From positions 1 through 5,259 of the forward strand of contig JAKBAL010000151.1 of NCBI GenBank assembly GCA_021809225.1: a DNA stretch of 5,259 nucleotides, read 5' to 3'. The DNA is from Pseudomonadota bacterium (GTDB lineage: Bacteria > Pseudomonadota > Alphaproteobacteria > UBA9655). The notes below the pieces were generated by a model, which was not told the origin of the DNA, did no database searches, and saw only the letters and a program-made list of their open reading frames with translations. A program made the position numbers and the translations under genes. Below are positions 1 through 5,259 of this stretch, one piece after another (the first letter of the stretch is position 1; every line of letters starts with the position of its first letter).

Positions 1-783
1 AATAATTTATGACAATTAACTCTATTTTTTATATAAAAACCTCTAATCTAGTTCAGTAACCCTTTCCTAAAGCGCACCTCTAGAGTAAATTTCTTTGTCT
101 TCAATAGATTTTATTTTGATTCAGGAAATAAGATTATAAAATTCTGGATGGCTTTGTTCAAATTATGAGTTTGCAATGATGGTGGGGAAAGGGGCTTAAG
201 CCTTTGTTGGGTTTACATAATGATTTGTACTAAATCCTCCCTCCATTAACGCGAGCAGGATTCAACATCAGGCCCTTTCAGCTCATATTCTTAACTCCCA
301 ACATCCATGATGCTGATATCTGGCTAAAATAATTTTTGTTCACGGAGCCTAAAACAATCCGGTAGTTTCTACTTCACTTTGTTCATGCGAATATCGTGTT
401 CTCCTTAGTTATTGTTTAATATATCTTACCTCTTTGCAAACGTCCGTTTATGTCCTTCCTAAAACGAGAAATTCAAGAGGGTAATTTCAGGGTTAGACTT
501 TATGAGAGAGCTAAGATTTCCTAAAAATCATACCCAAGTTTAAGAAGACCAAAACTTCAAAAGACAAAAATTACTCTCTCCTTTTCGCTTTAAAAGATGC
601 GATAGATCCAATGAAATCTAGTCCCGAACTCAGGTTATGTGCCCTTGCTTGAAAAGCTTTTGCTTAGAAAACGAGTCCTTATTGAGACTATTTTCAATAT
701 TTGGAAAATCCATATGAATATTTCTCATAATTGAAATAGCTCACCAACGCTTGCGTGAATACTCTCTCGTACTTTACCGCTTA
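1..783. other. Gene-free left flank, no supported feature
   Basis: I found no coding region, tRNA, rRNA or insertion-sequence signature in this AT-rich stretch on either strand. All frames are broken by frequent stops, and the few ATG codons preceded by purine-rich tracts open only a handful of codons. For example, on the minus strand an AAGGAG-like tract near 400 leads to a five-codon frame. A 10-bp palindrome GGCTTAAGCC lies at 193-202, with no T-run to make it a terminator. The 3' end of the esterase gene faces this region, and I see no convincing terminator hairpin for it. The stretch may be decayed coding DNA, as is common in reduced genomes, but nothing recognisable remains. Confidence 0.5.
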
Positions 784-1557
784 TCAACGTATCTTTCCTG
801 ACAAACAGTCTTTTAAGAACTCACCAGCTATTTCCAATCCTTGAGGATCAATATCATGACCAATCCCGGGTAAAAGAATGAGCGTAACGGGCATTTTTAG
901 CGCATCAAGTCGTTTATGTGATTCTCGTGCGAGAGAAACCGGTGCCTTTTGGTCTTCAACGCCATGAGTAATAAGAATGGGTGGTTGAGATAAGTTCTTT
1001 GCTGTCGGATCATCCAAATAGGATCCTGACATAGCGACAATTCCTGCACACGTAGGACGTCGAAGACCAATATGAAGGGCAATTCTCGCCCCTTGAGAAA
1101 ATCCTAGAAAGGCCATCTTTTCGGGAGGAATATCATATGTTTTTAATAAATTATCTAAATATTGATTCAGAGATGGTGTAAGATTTTTAATTTCTTTCAA
1201 CAGTTGAGTCCGGTTATTTTTGGATGCAGCCAACCATTGTTTCCCGGAAGGAATAGCTTTACAATCTATGGGTCCATCCGGTGCAACAAAAAGAGTGTTG
1301 GGAAGAAATTGTCCTAATATAGCCCCCAAAAATATAAAATTTTCACCAAAATCCCCATAACCGTGAAAAAGAACAACAATCGAATCAGGTTTTTTACCTG
1401 AAGCGGGCGGGAGAGTGAGGCCAGAGGTGGTAAAATCTTTTTCTTTAACCCCCTTAGAATTTCCCAAGGTTTCCAATTTACAAATTCCAAAAACAACAAC
1501 AAAGAAAGAGAAAAAAAGAAGAGAACGTGTTAAAAAAACCATACGTGAGCGAAACAT
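784..1557 (-). CDS. Carboxylesterase / phospholipase-type alpha/beta hydrolase (Abhydrolase_2 family), membrane-targeted
   Basis: This 257-residue serine hydrolase belongs to the COG0400/PF02230 carboxylesterase-phospholipase family, whose members cleave carboxyl esters such as short acyl esters, lysophospholipids or acyl-thioesters. The order of motifs fits: the oxyanion-loop motif HGYGD at residues 65-69; a PDGP segment at 93-96 followed by QWL at 107-109; the nucleophile elbow GFSQG at 152-156 with Ser154; the acid loop HGVEDQ with Asp202; and GIGHD with His234. The triad is therefore complete. Residues 12-26 are strongly hydrophobic after a basic N-terminus, giving a signal peptide or membrane anchor. 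No proper lipobox is present before Cys26. The family core is about 210-230 residues, and the extra length here is this N-terminal extension. The start is secured by AGAGGAGA (1562-1569, read on the minus strand) a few bases upstream. It is transcribed divergently from the carboxypeptidase. The exact substrate cannot be told. Confidence 0.9.
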   Translation of the reverse strand: MFRSRMVFLTRSLLFFSFFVVVFGICKLETLGNSKGVKEKDFTTSGLTLPPASGKKPDSIVVLFHGYGDFGENFIFLGAILGQFLPNTLFVAPDGPIDCKAIPSGKQWLAASKNNRTQLLKEIKNLTPSLNQYLDNLLKTYDIPPEKMAFLGFSQGARIALHIGLRRPTCAGIVAMSGSYLDDPTAKNLSQPPILITHGVEDQKAPVSLARESHKRLDALKMPVTLILLPGIGHDIDPQGLEIAGEFLKDCLSGKIR

Positions 1558-1742
1558 GATATCTCCTCTGTAAATGACACCTGTAAACTTCCAAATTAGT
1601 CACAATTGCCTCATCCTAAATGACATAGCGTTTTTGTGCTAGGTCTTTCAAATAAGCATTTAAATTTTTCCTTCTCTCTAGACAATTGCTACAAAATGAT
1701 ATGTTATACGTAAAGTTATCATAAAATTTGAAAGGGCGAATC
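1558..1742. promoter_or_regulatory. Divergent intergenic region, presumed to hold both promoters
   Basis: These 185 bp separate the 5' ends of the minus-strand esterase and the plus-strand carboxypeptidase, so promoters for both should lie here. The esterase Shine-Dalgarno AGAGGAGA sits at 1562-1569. On the plus side, TAGACA (1679-1684) and TATACG (1705-1710) weakly resemble -35 and -10 boxes, but their 20-bp spacing is poor. The octamer ACAATTGC occurs twice in the same orientation, at 1602-1609 and 1682-1689, exactly 80 bp apart. I could not identify a known operator. A minus-strand open frame across this region mostly shadows the carboxypeptidase gene and shows no protein character. Confidence 0.4.
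1731..1736 (+). promoter_or_regulatory. Ribosome-binding site that fixes the carboxypeptidase start
   Basis: AAAGGG ends six bases before the ATG at 1743. A longer reading frame could begin at TTG 1728, but that codon lies immediately before this purine-rich site and has no Shine-Dalgarno of its own. The site therefore argues for ATG 1743 as the start, with the adjacent ATG 1746 as a near alternative. Confidence 0.6.
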
Positions 1743-2846
1743 ATGATGGCCTTGCCGGCGCGATCAGGACTATTTTGTTGTTTATTAATGATTTTTTTTA
1801 CAATAAGCTCCTCTTCTTTGTGGGCTGTCAAAAAAGCTTCTATCATTATTTGCGCTGAAACGGGTAAGGTTCTCCATGAGAATAATGCAGATGCTGTTAC
1901 CCCCCCTGCCTCTCTCACAAAGATGATGACCCTTTATCTAACTTTTAAGGCCTTACGGGAAAAAAGGCTCTCTTTTGATCAAGAACTTCCCGTCTCAAAA
2001 CATGCATCTCTTGCCGCGCCGTGCAAATTGTGGTTAAAGCCAGGAGCTCTCATAACCGTTCGTGACGCAATCCTGGGTATGGTAACAAAATCAGCCAATG
2101 ATGCATCGATTGCCATTGCAGAAAAACTGGGAAAGGGTTCAGAATCCCAATTTGCACTTATCATGACAGAGCAAGCCCGTCGTTTAGGAATGTCTGAAAC
2201 AGTTTTTAAAAACTCTCATGGATTACCAGAAAAACAACAAAGTAAAACTACAGCACGGGATATGGCTATATTGTCCCAGCGTCTTTATAAAGATTTTCCT
2301 GAATACTTTAAATTTTTCAAAGAGCCAAAATTTGCCTATAAGGGCCACGTTCATCAAAACCATAACCGTCTCTTAGGAAAAATCCCAGGTTTAGATGGTA
2401 TTAAAACTGGATTTATCAATGCGTCAGGCTTTAATTTAGCCGCTTCTGTTGTTCGGAACAACCGGCGCATTATAGCTGTTGTGATGGGAGGAGAATCTGC
2501 AAAGGCACGGGATAAAGAAATGGTGAAGTTACTTGATGCAACGTACTCAAATTTTCTAGGAAATAAGGAGTTCTCTAAGGCAAACAATCATAAGTCGATC
2601 GGAGATTTGCTACATACCTTAGCGTCTCCAGAAGCCAAAGCCTCTTCTCCTCAAAAAACAAAGGGAAAGATACTTACGGCTGTTCATCGGTCTCGGTCTA
2701 AACCAAAGATCTTAAAAACAAAAGCAAAGTATAGAGATATGGAACATCTTTTGAATGATTGCGATCAACAAAAATCCTCCTCAAAAAAGAGGACAAAAAA
2801 CTCTAAAAAGGGTCCTCGAAAAAAATCGAAACTACAATCAAGTTAG
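1743..2846 (+). CDS. D-alanyl-D-alanine carboxypeptidase (PBP5/6 type, peptidase S11)
   Basis: This is a low-molecular-weight penicillin-binding protein that removes the terminal D-Ala from peptidoglycan pentapeptides in the periplasm and so limits cross-linking. Numbering from ATG 1743 (367 residues), there is a hydrophobic signal peptide ending near LWA at 26-28. The S11 motifs follow: SLTK at 57-60 (Ser57 nucleophile, Lys60), SAN at 117-119, and KTG at 221-223 within DGIKTGF. The segments TARDMA (170-175) and NHNRLLG (206-212) are typical of the alphaproteobacterial DacA/DacF group. The catalytic domain ends around residue 270. What follows is not the usual PBP5 C-terminal beta domain or a visible SPOR domain but about 90 Ser/Lys-rich residues, ending in a very basic tail (KKRTKNSKKGPRKKSK at about 348-363). 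How it is held at the membrane is unclear, since no C-terminal amphipathic helix is obvious. It has its own 5' region, and the beta-lactamase begins more than 250 bp downstream. Confidence 0.93.
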   Translation: MMALPARSGLFCCLLMIFFTISSSSLWAVKKASIIICAETGKVLHENNADAVTPPASLTKMMTLYLTFKALREKRLSFDQELPVSKHASLAAPCKLWLKPGALITVRDAILGMVTKSANDASIAIAEKLGKGSESQFALIMTEQARRLGMSETVFKNSHGLPEKQQSKTTARDMAILSQRLYKDFPEYFKFFKEPKFAYKGHVHQNHNRLLGKIPGLDGIKTGFINASGFNLAASVVRNNRRIIAVVMGGESAKARDKEMVKLLDATYSNFLGNKEFSKANNHKSIGDLLHTLASPEAKASSPQKTKGKILTAVHRSRSKPKILKTKAKYRDMEHLLNDCDQQKSSSKKRTKNSKKGPRKKSKLQSS

Positions 2847-3097
2847 TCAGTAGGGTTTGTTCATGGAGCCTATCCTTATCATGAGTACTCATAAACTAGC
2901 CCCCTCAAAACAACATTAGCACATATAAAAAATAGAAAAGTGAGTAGCCTTCATACACTGATTTTTCTAACCATACCGAACCGTCCCTATGCTTTCAAAA
3001 AACGATAACTCTATGAATTTTGAAATTCCGGATTTATACTAATCCATATGAAATTCTGATCTTGATTTTAAAATTTCGTTCATTGTAAATAAAAGAC
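2847..3097. other. Intergenic spacer with weak dyads, no clear terminator
   Basis: This AT-rich spacer lies between the carboxypeptidase and the beta-lactamase. A perfect 12-bp palindrome ATGAGTACTCAT lies at 2881-2892, but no T-run follows, so it is not a convincing intrinsic terminator. A 17-base stretch at 2856-2872 nearly matches 335-351. Further right, short inverted repeats cluster just before the next gene and are listed separately. No coding region is supported. Confidence 0.4.
3015..3045 (+). promoter_or_regulatory. Candidate -10 element flanked by inverted repeats, upstream of the beta-lactamase operon
   Basis: TATACT at 3035-3040 matches the -10 consensus at five of six positions. 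It sits exactly in the loop of an inverted repeat, GGATT (3030-3034) and AATCC (3041-3045). A second dyad, GAATTT-TG-AAATTC, lies at 3015-3028, and TGAAATTC recurs at 3049-3056. No good -35 hexamer stands 16-18 bp upstream, so a promoter call rests mainly on the -10. The dyads could be an operator, but AT-rich intergenic DNA produces such repeats often. Confidence 0.3.
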
Positions 3098-3127
3098 GTG
3101 TTTTTTAATTTAGCGAGAAAATTGAGT

Positions 3128-3943
3128 ATGTTTAGACCTTTTTTTTTATATATTGTGATGGTGTGTGTTTTTTTAGGAAAATTGAGTTGTGCTTCTCCTC
3201 AGTGCTTTCTTCTTAGCGATTTAGACAAAACTTTAATTCAAGAAGGGAATTGCACGGAACGTGTCAGTACATGCTCAACATTTAAAATCCCTTTGAGTTT
3301 GATGGGATTTGATGCGGAAATTCTTAAAGATGCCAACACACCAGAATGGGACTTTCAGGATGAGTACAAAACCTGGAATTTAGCTTGGACAGATAAATGG
3401 GCGGCTCGTTACTCACCCAAATTGTGGATGAAAAATTCCTGCATTTGGTATTCTCAACGGCTCACCCCCCAGTTGGGGGAAAAGCTTCTCCAAGAATATG
3501 TAGATGCTTTTGAGTATGGAAATCGAAACCTTTTAGGCGATGAAGGGGAAGGAAATGGACTCACCCACTCTTGGCTAACATCGAGTTTAAAAATCTCTCC
3601 TCTTGAGCAGATTACATTTTTGAGAAAGCTCCTCAAACAAGAGCTCCCAGTCTCTCTCCACGCCCATCAAATGACAAAAGATATCCTATTTGTGGGTGAC
3701 TTAACCGAAGGGTGGAAGCTCTATGGGAGAACAGGGTCTTGGAATCCGAAGAAAAATAAAATTCTCCCTGATTCCCGCCCAGGATGGTTCGTTGGTTGGG
3801 TTGAAAAGCAAGGGAAAGTTTATATTTTTGCCTATCTCATTATGGATAAGGGGGATGAAAAGGGACCTGCAGGTCTGCGAGCTAAAGAACAAGCCATAGA
3901 AAAAGTAAAACTGTTTCTTCAGAATTTAAAGCCAAGTTCGTAG
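3128..3943 (+). CDS. Class D (OXA-type) beta-lactamase, secreted
   Basis: This periplasmic serine beta-lactamase opens the beta-lactam ring through an acyl-enzyme, with a carbamylated lysine as general base. Numbered from ATG 3128 (271 residues), a signal peptide runs to about Ala22 (SCA followed by SP). Class D motifs follow in order: STFK at 50-53 (Ser50, Lys53); S-C-I at 104-106 where S-x-V is usual; YGN at 130-132; Trp149, the tryptophan that contacts the carbamylated lysine; RTG at 201-203 where K-T/S-G is usual; WFVGW at 220-224; and Arg251 in GLR, placed like the substrate-carboxylate arginine. Cys42 and Cys49 flank the active-site entry and might form a disulfide. The start is uncertain: GTG 3098 would add ten residues, and neither start has a strong Shine-Dalgarno. 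I prefer ATG because it gives a compact signal peptide and the usual family length. It is the first gene of an operon with the cellulase. No linked regulator is visible. A BlaR-type sensor is unlikely because there is no transmembrane receptor part. Confidence 0.92.
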   Translation: MFRPFFLYIVMVCVFLGKLSCASPQCFLLSDLDKTLIQEGNCTERVSTCSTFKIPLSLMGFDAEILKDANTPEWDFQDEYKTWNLAWTDKWAARYSPKLWMKNSCIWYSQRLTPQLGEKLLQEYVDAFEYGNRNLLGDEGEGNGLTHSWLTSSLKISPLEQITFLRKLLKQELPVSLHAHQMTKDILFVGDLTEGWKLYGRTGSWNPKKNKILPDSRPGWFVGWVEKQGKVYIFAYLIMDKGDEKGPAGLRAKEQAIEKVKLFLQNLKPSS

Positions 3944-3947
3944 GTGA
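3942..3947 (+). promoter_or_regulatory. Cellulase ribosome-binding site overlapping the beta-lactamase stop
   Basis: AGGTGA shares its first two bases with the TAG stop of the beta-lactamase (3941-3943) and ends six bases before the cellulase ATG at 3954. Ribosomes terminating on the first gene would sit on this site, so translational coupling is likely. It fixes the cellulase start and supports a two-gene transcript. Confidence 0.7.
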
Positions 3948-3953
3948 AATGTT

Positions 3954-5168
3954 ATGAAATATTTTTTAATCGTTTTGCTTTCTTTGTTTTTTACAATCTC
4001 TACTCAAGCAGCAAACGTAACAAATTCCACCAGCAATAAAATGCTCTTTTGGCAAACACAAGCTAAAGGAGCGAATATTTTCAATCAAAAAATTGACAGA
4101 GATGTTATTAAAGCAGCAAAGAAGTATGGAATCAGTTTCATTCGACTTGCTCCTGATAAGTTTATCTCGAAAAAACGTGATTTTTTAATAGGTAATGCAG
4201 ACCAGTATAACGGCCTCGTAAAGGAGGACCTTAACGTCCTCAAAGAAGTTGTGAACATGTGTCATCGTGAAGGGATTCCTGTCGTTCTAACGATGCTGAG
4301 TTTACCTGGATGTCGTTGGAAACAAAACAATAATAATGTCGAAGACTTACGCCTATGGAAAGATCAGCACTTCCTAACACAAGCAACAAATTTTTGGCAG
4401 GACCTGGCTCGAGAATTTAAAGATCATCCTGCCATCATCGGCTATGACATTTTAAATGAACCACATCCTGAAAGAGTGTACGGTCCTCAAGGTTCAGAAC
4501 AGCGGGATAAAAATAACGCGCATATAAGATCGACCTTACAGGGTTTTTATCGTACCATTATTGAAGCTATTCGAGAGGTAGATCCCTCTACGCCTATTAT
4601 AATTGAGAGTAGCAATAATGCTGATGCAGGAAAGTTTAACTTCCTTGACCCCTTTCTTGATGACCATATTCTTTATTCTTTTCATTTTTATGAGCCTTAC
4701 TGCTATACAAATTTTAAAATCAATCAAGGAAATTTTGGTTATCCTGGTCTCGTACCTGACGATGATGATAAGGCTACCCCCAGGTTTTGGGATAAAGCTA
4801 AGTTAAAAGAGTTATTGAAACCCGTCGTGGACTTCCAAAAAAAGCATAACGTTCCAAATCATCAAATTCTTGTAGGTGAATTTGGAGGACATAGGTCTTC
4901 GAAAGGATTAGAGCATTATTTTAGCGACCTCATTTCCATATTTAATAAAGAAGGATGGCACTTTGCTGTTTACGCTTTTCAAGAAGATACCTGGGATGGC
5001 ATGGATTATGAACTTGGTTGTAAAAAACTTCCTTGGAGCTATTGGAAAGAACTTGAAGAAGGGAAAAAGCCACAAATAGTGCGTCTGCCTGAGAACCCTG
5101 TTTTTAAAGTTTTAACGAAAGAATGGGGCGCCCAAAATAAACTTAATAAGAAAGACGCTCCATCATGA
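3954..5168 (+). CDS. Glycoside hydrolase family 5 cellulase / endoglucanase, secreted
   Basis: This 404-residue GH5 (cellulase family, (beta/alpha)8 barrel) enzyme is expected to cleave internal beta-1,4-glucosidic bonds with retention of configuration. A signal peptide covers residues 1 to about 20 (cleavage near TQAA). The family landmarks are in order: Arg64 in FIRL on an early strand; the acid/base Glu169 in ILNEP (166-170); His244 and Tyr246 in HFYEP; the nucleophile Glu309 in VGEFGG (307-312); and a loop with W347 in the WDGMDYELG segment (347-355). The length suits a single catalytic domain. I see no carbohydrate-binding module or linker, and no dockerin. An acidic run of four Asp then Lys at 269-273 lies in a loop. 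Mannanase or exo-1,3-glucanase activity within GH5 cannot be excluded. It follows the beta-lactamase by ten bases. The last few codons, from about 5140, overlap the start of TldD-like sequence, so the native C-terminus may have been replaced or trimmed. Confidence 0.92.
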   Translation: MKYFLIVLLSLFFTISTQAANVTNSTSNKMLFWQTQAKGANIFNQKIDRDVIKAAKKYGISFIRLAPDKFISKKRDFLIGNADQYNGLVKEDLNVLKEVVNMCHREGIPVVLTMLSLPGCRWKQNNNNVEDLRLWKDQHFLTQATNFWQDLAREFKDHPAIIGYDILNEPHPERVYGPQGSEQRDKNNAHIRSTLQGFYRTIIEAIREVDPSTPIIIESSNNADAGKFNFLDPFLDDHILYSFHFYEPYCYTNFKINQGNFGYPGLVPDDDDKATPRFWDKAKLKELLKPVVDFQKKHNVPNHQILVGEFGGHRSSKGLEHYFSDLISIFNKEGWHFAVYAFQEDTWDGMDYELGCKKLPWSYWKELEEGKKPQIVRLPENPVFKVLTKEWGAQNKLNKKDAPS

Positions 5169-5259
5169 ACGCGTGGAACGCTTGGCGCGTCAACAAGACC
5201 CTCGCGTGGTTCAGGTTATGGCCTCTTTGGCGGCAGTGTTTTAAGCTACAGCGTAGCGT
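5152..5259 (+). pseudogene. tldD: TldD-like protein fragment with no start, interrupted by a stop
   Basis: Reading from 5152, in a frame different from the cellulase, the DNA encodes ERVERLARQQDPRVVQVMAS and then LAAVF before TAA at 5242-5244. The DPRVxQVMASLA signature matches, from memory, the middle of TldD, the metalloprotease subunit that pairs with TldE/PmbA to degrade peptides. In TldD it is preceded by a helix like the one here. The frame is open only from 5116, has no plausible start codon, and lacks the N-terminal part of TldD. A one-base change in the T run at 5239-5242 would let reading continue past the stop. GC over 5167-5241 is 44 of 75 bases, far above the rest of the window. 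It may be a truncated remnant, a frameshifted gene, or a join between unrelated DNA near a contig end. Confidence 0.4.

Noticed and set aside
193..202. Palindrome GGCTTAAGCC as an intrinsic terminator
   Set aside because: The stem is short, with G-U pairs outside the core, and neither strand has a following T tract. It is also almost 600 bp from the esterase stop.
1616..1918. Minus-strand frame of about 100 codons across the divergent region and the carboxypeptidase 5' end
   Set aside because: It mostly overlaps the well-supported carboxypeptidase in the opposite direction and shows no domain or ribosome-binding site.
2881..2892. Perfect palindrome ATGAGTACTCAT as a terminator or operator
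   Set aside because: A 12-bp palindrome is expected about once in a window of this size, and no T-run follows it.
3098..3127. GTG at 3098 as the true beta-lactamase start
   Set aside because: It is possible and not excluded, but it lengthens the signal peptide by ten residues without a better ribosome-binding site than the ATG at 3128.
4758..4772. Four Asp then Lys in the cellulase, resembling an enteropeptidase site or a calcium-binding repeat
   Set aside because: It is a single acidic loop in a bacterial enzyme, with no second repeat or dockerin context, so coincidence is the simplest reading.
4603..4806. Plus-strand 67-codon frame inside the cellulase gene with hydrophobic content
   Set aside because: It is a shifted-frame shadow of the GH5 barrel region around the conserved HFYEP motif, and no independent start signal is visible.
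5165..5259. Open frame starting at an ATG that overlaps the cellulase stop as ATGA, running to the window end
   Set aside because: The overlap looks like a classic coupled start, but the product is tryptophan-rich and unlike any protein, while another frame of the same DNA gives a recognisable TldD-like stretch.

Overview
The window is a low-GC bacterial segment with four complete protein genes, a gene-free left flank, and a broken gene fragment at the right edge. All four products start with a signal peptide or hydrophobic N-terminus, so they are probably exported or membrane-bound. The D-Ala-D-Ala carboxypeptidase resembles alphaproteobacterial DacA/DacF-type proteins. Together with the AT-rich composition and poor gene density, this suggests an AT-rich alphaproteobacterium, possibly a host-associated one of the Holosporales kind. 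That placement is inference from remembered family resemblance, not a computed phylogeny.

Layout. Positions 1-783 hold no gene I can support. At 784-1557 on the minus strand lies a carboxylesterase/phospholipase-type alpha/beta hydrolase. A 185-bp divergent intergenic region separates it from a plus-strand penicillin-binding protein 5/6-type D-alanyl-D-alanine carboxypeptidase (1743-2846). After a 251-bp spacer (281 bp to the preferred ATG) comes a class D (OXA-type) beta-lactamase (3128-3943, or from GTG 3098). Ten bases later a secreted glycoside hydrolase family 5 cellulase/endoglucanase follows (3954-5168). The cellulase ribosome-binding site overlaps the beta-lactamase stop codon, so these two form a tight operon. 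The last ~100 bases jump to about 59% GC and, in another frame, encode a stretch resembling the middle of the TldD metalloprotease. It has no start and is soon interrupted by a stop.

How the genes may work together. The carboxypeptidase trims peptidoglycan pentapeptides and is itself a beta-lactam target, while the OXA protein would hydrolyse beta-lactams in the same compartment. The cellulase attacks beta-1,4-glucan outside the cell. A secreted cellulase co-transcribed with a beta-lactamase is an unusual pairing. It could reflect life among cellulose-containing protists, plants or competing microbes, but the sequence does not prove this. I saw no tRNA, rRNA, CRISPR array, insertion sequence or complete mobile element.
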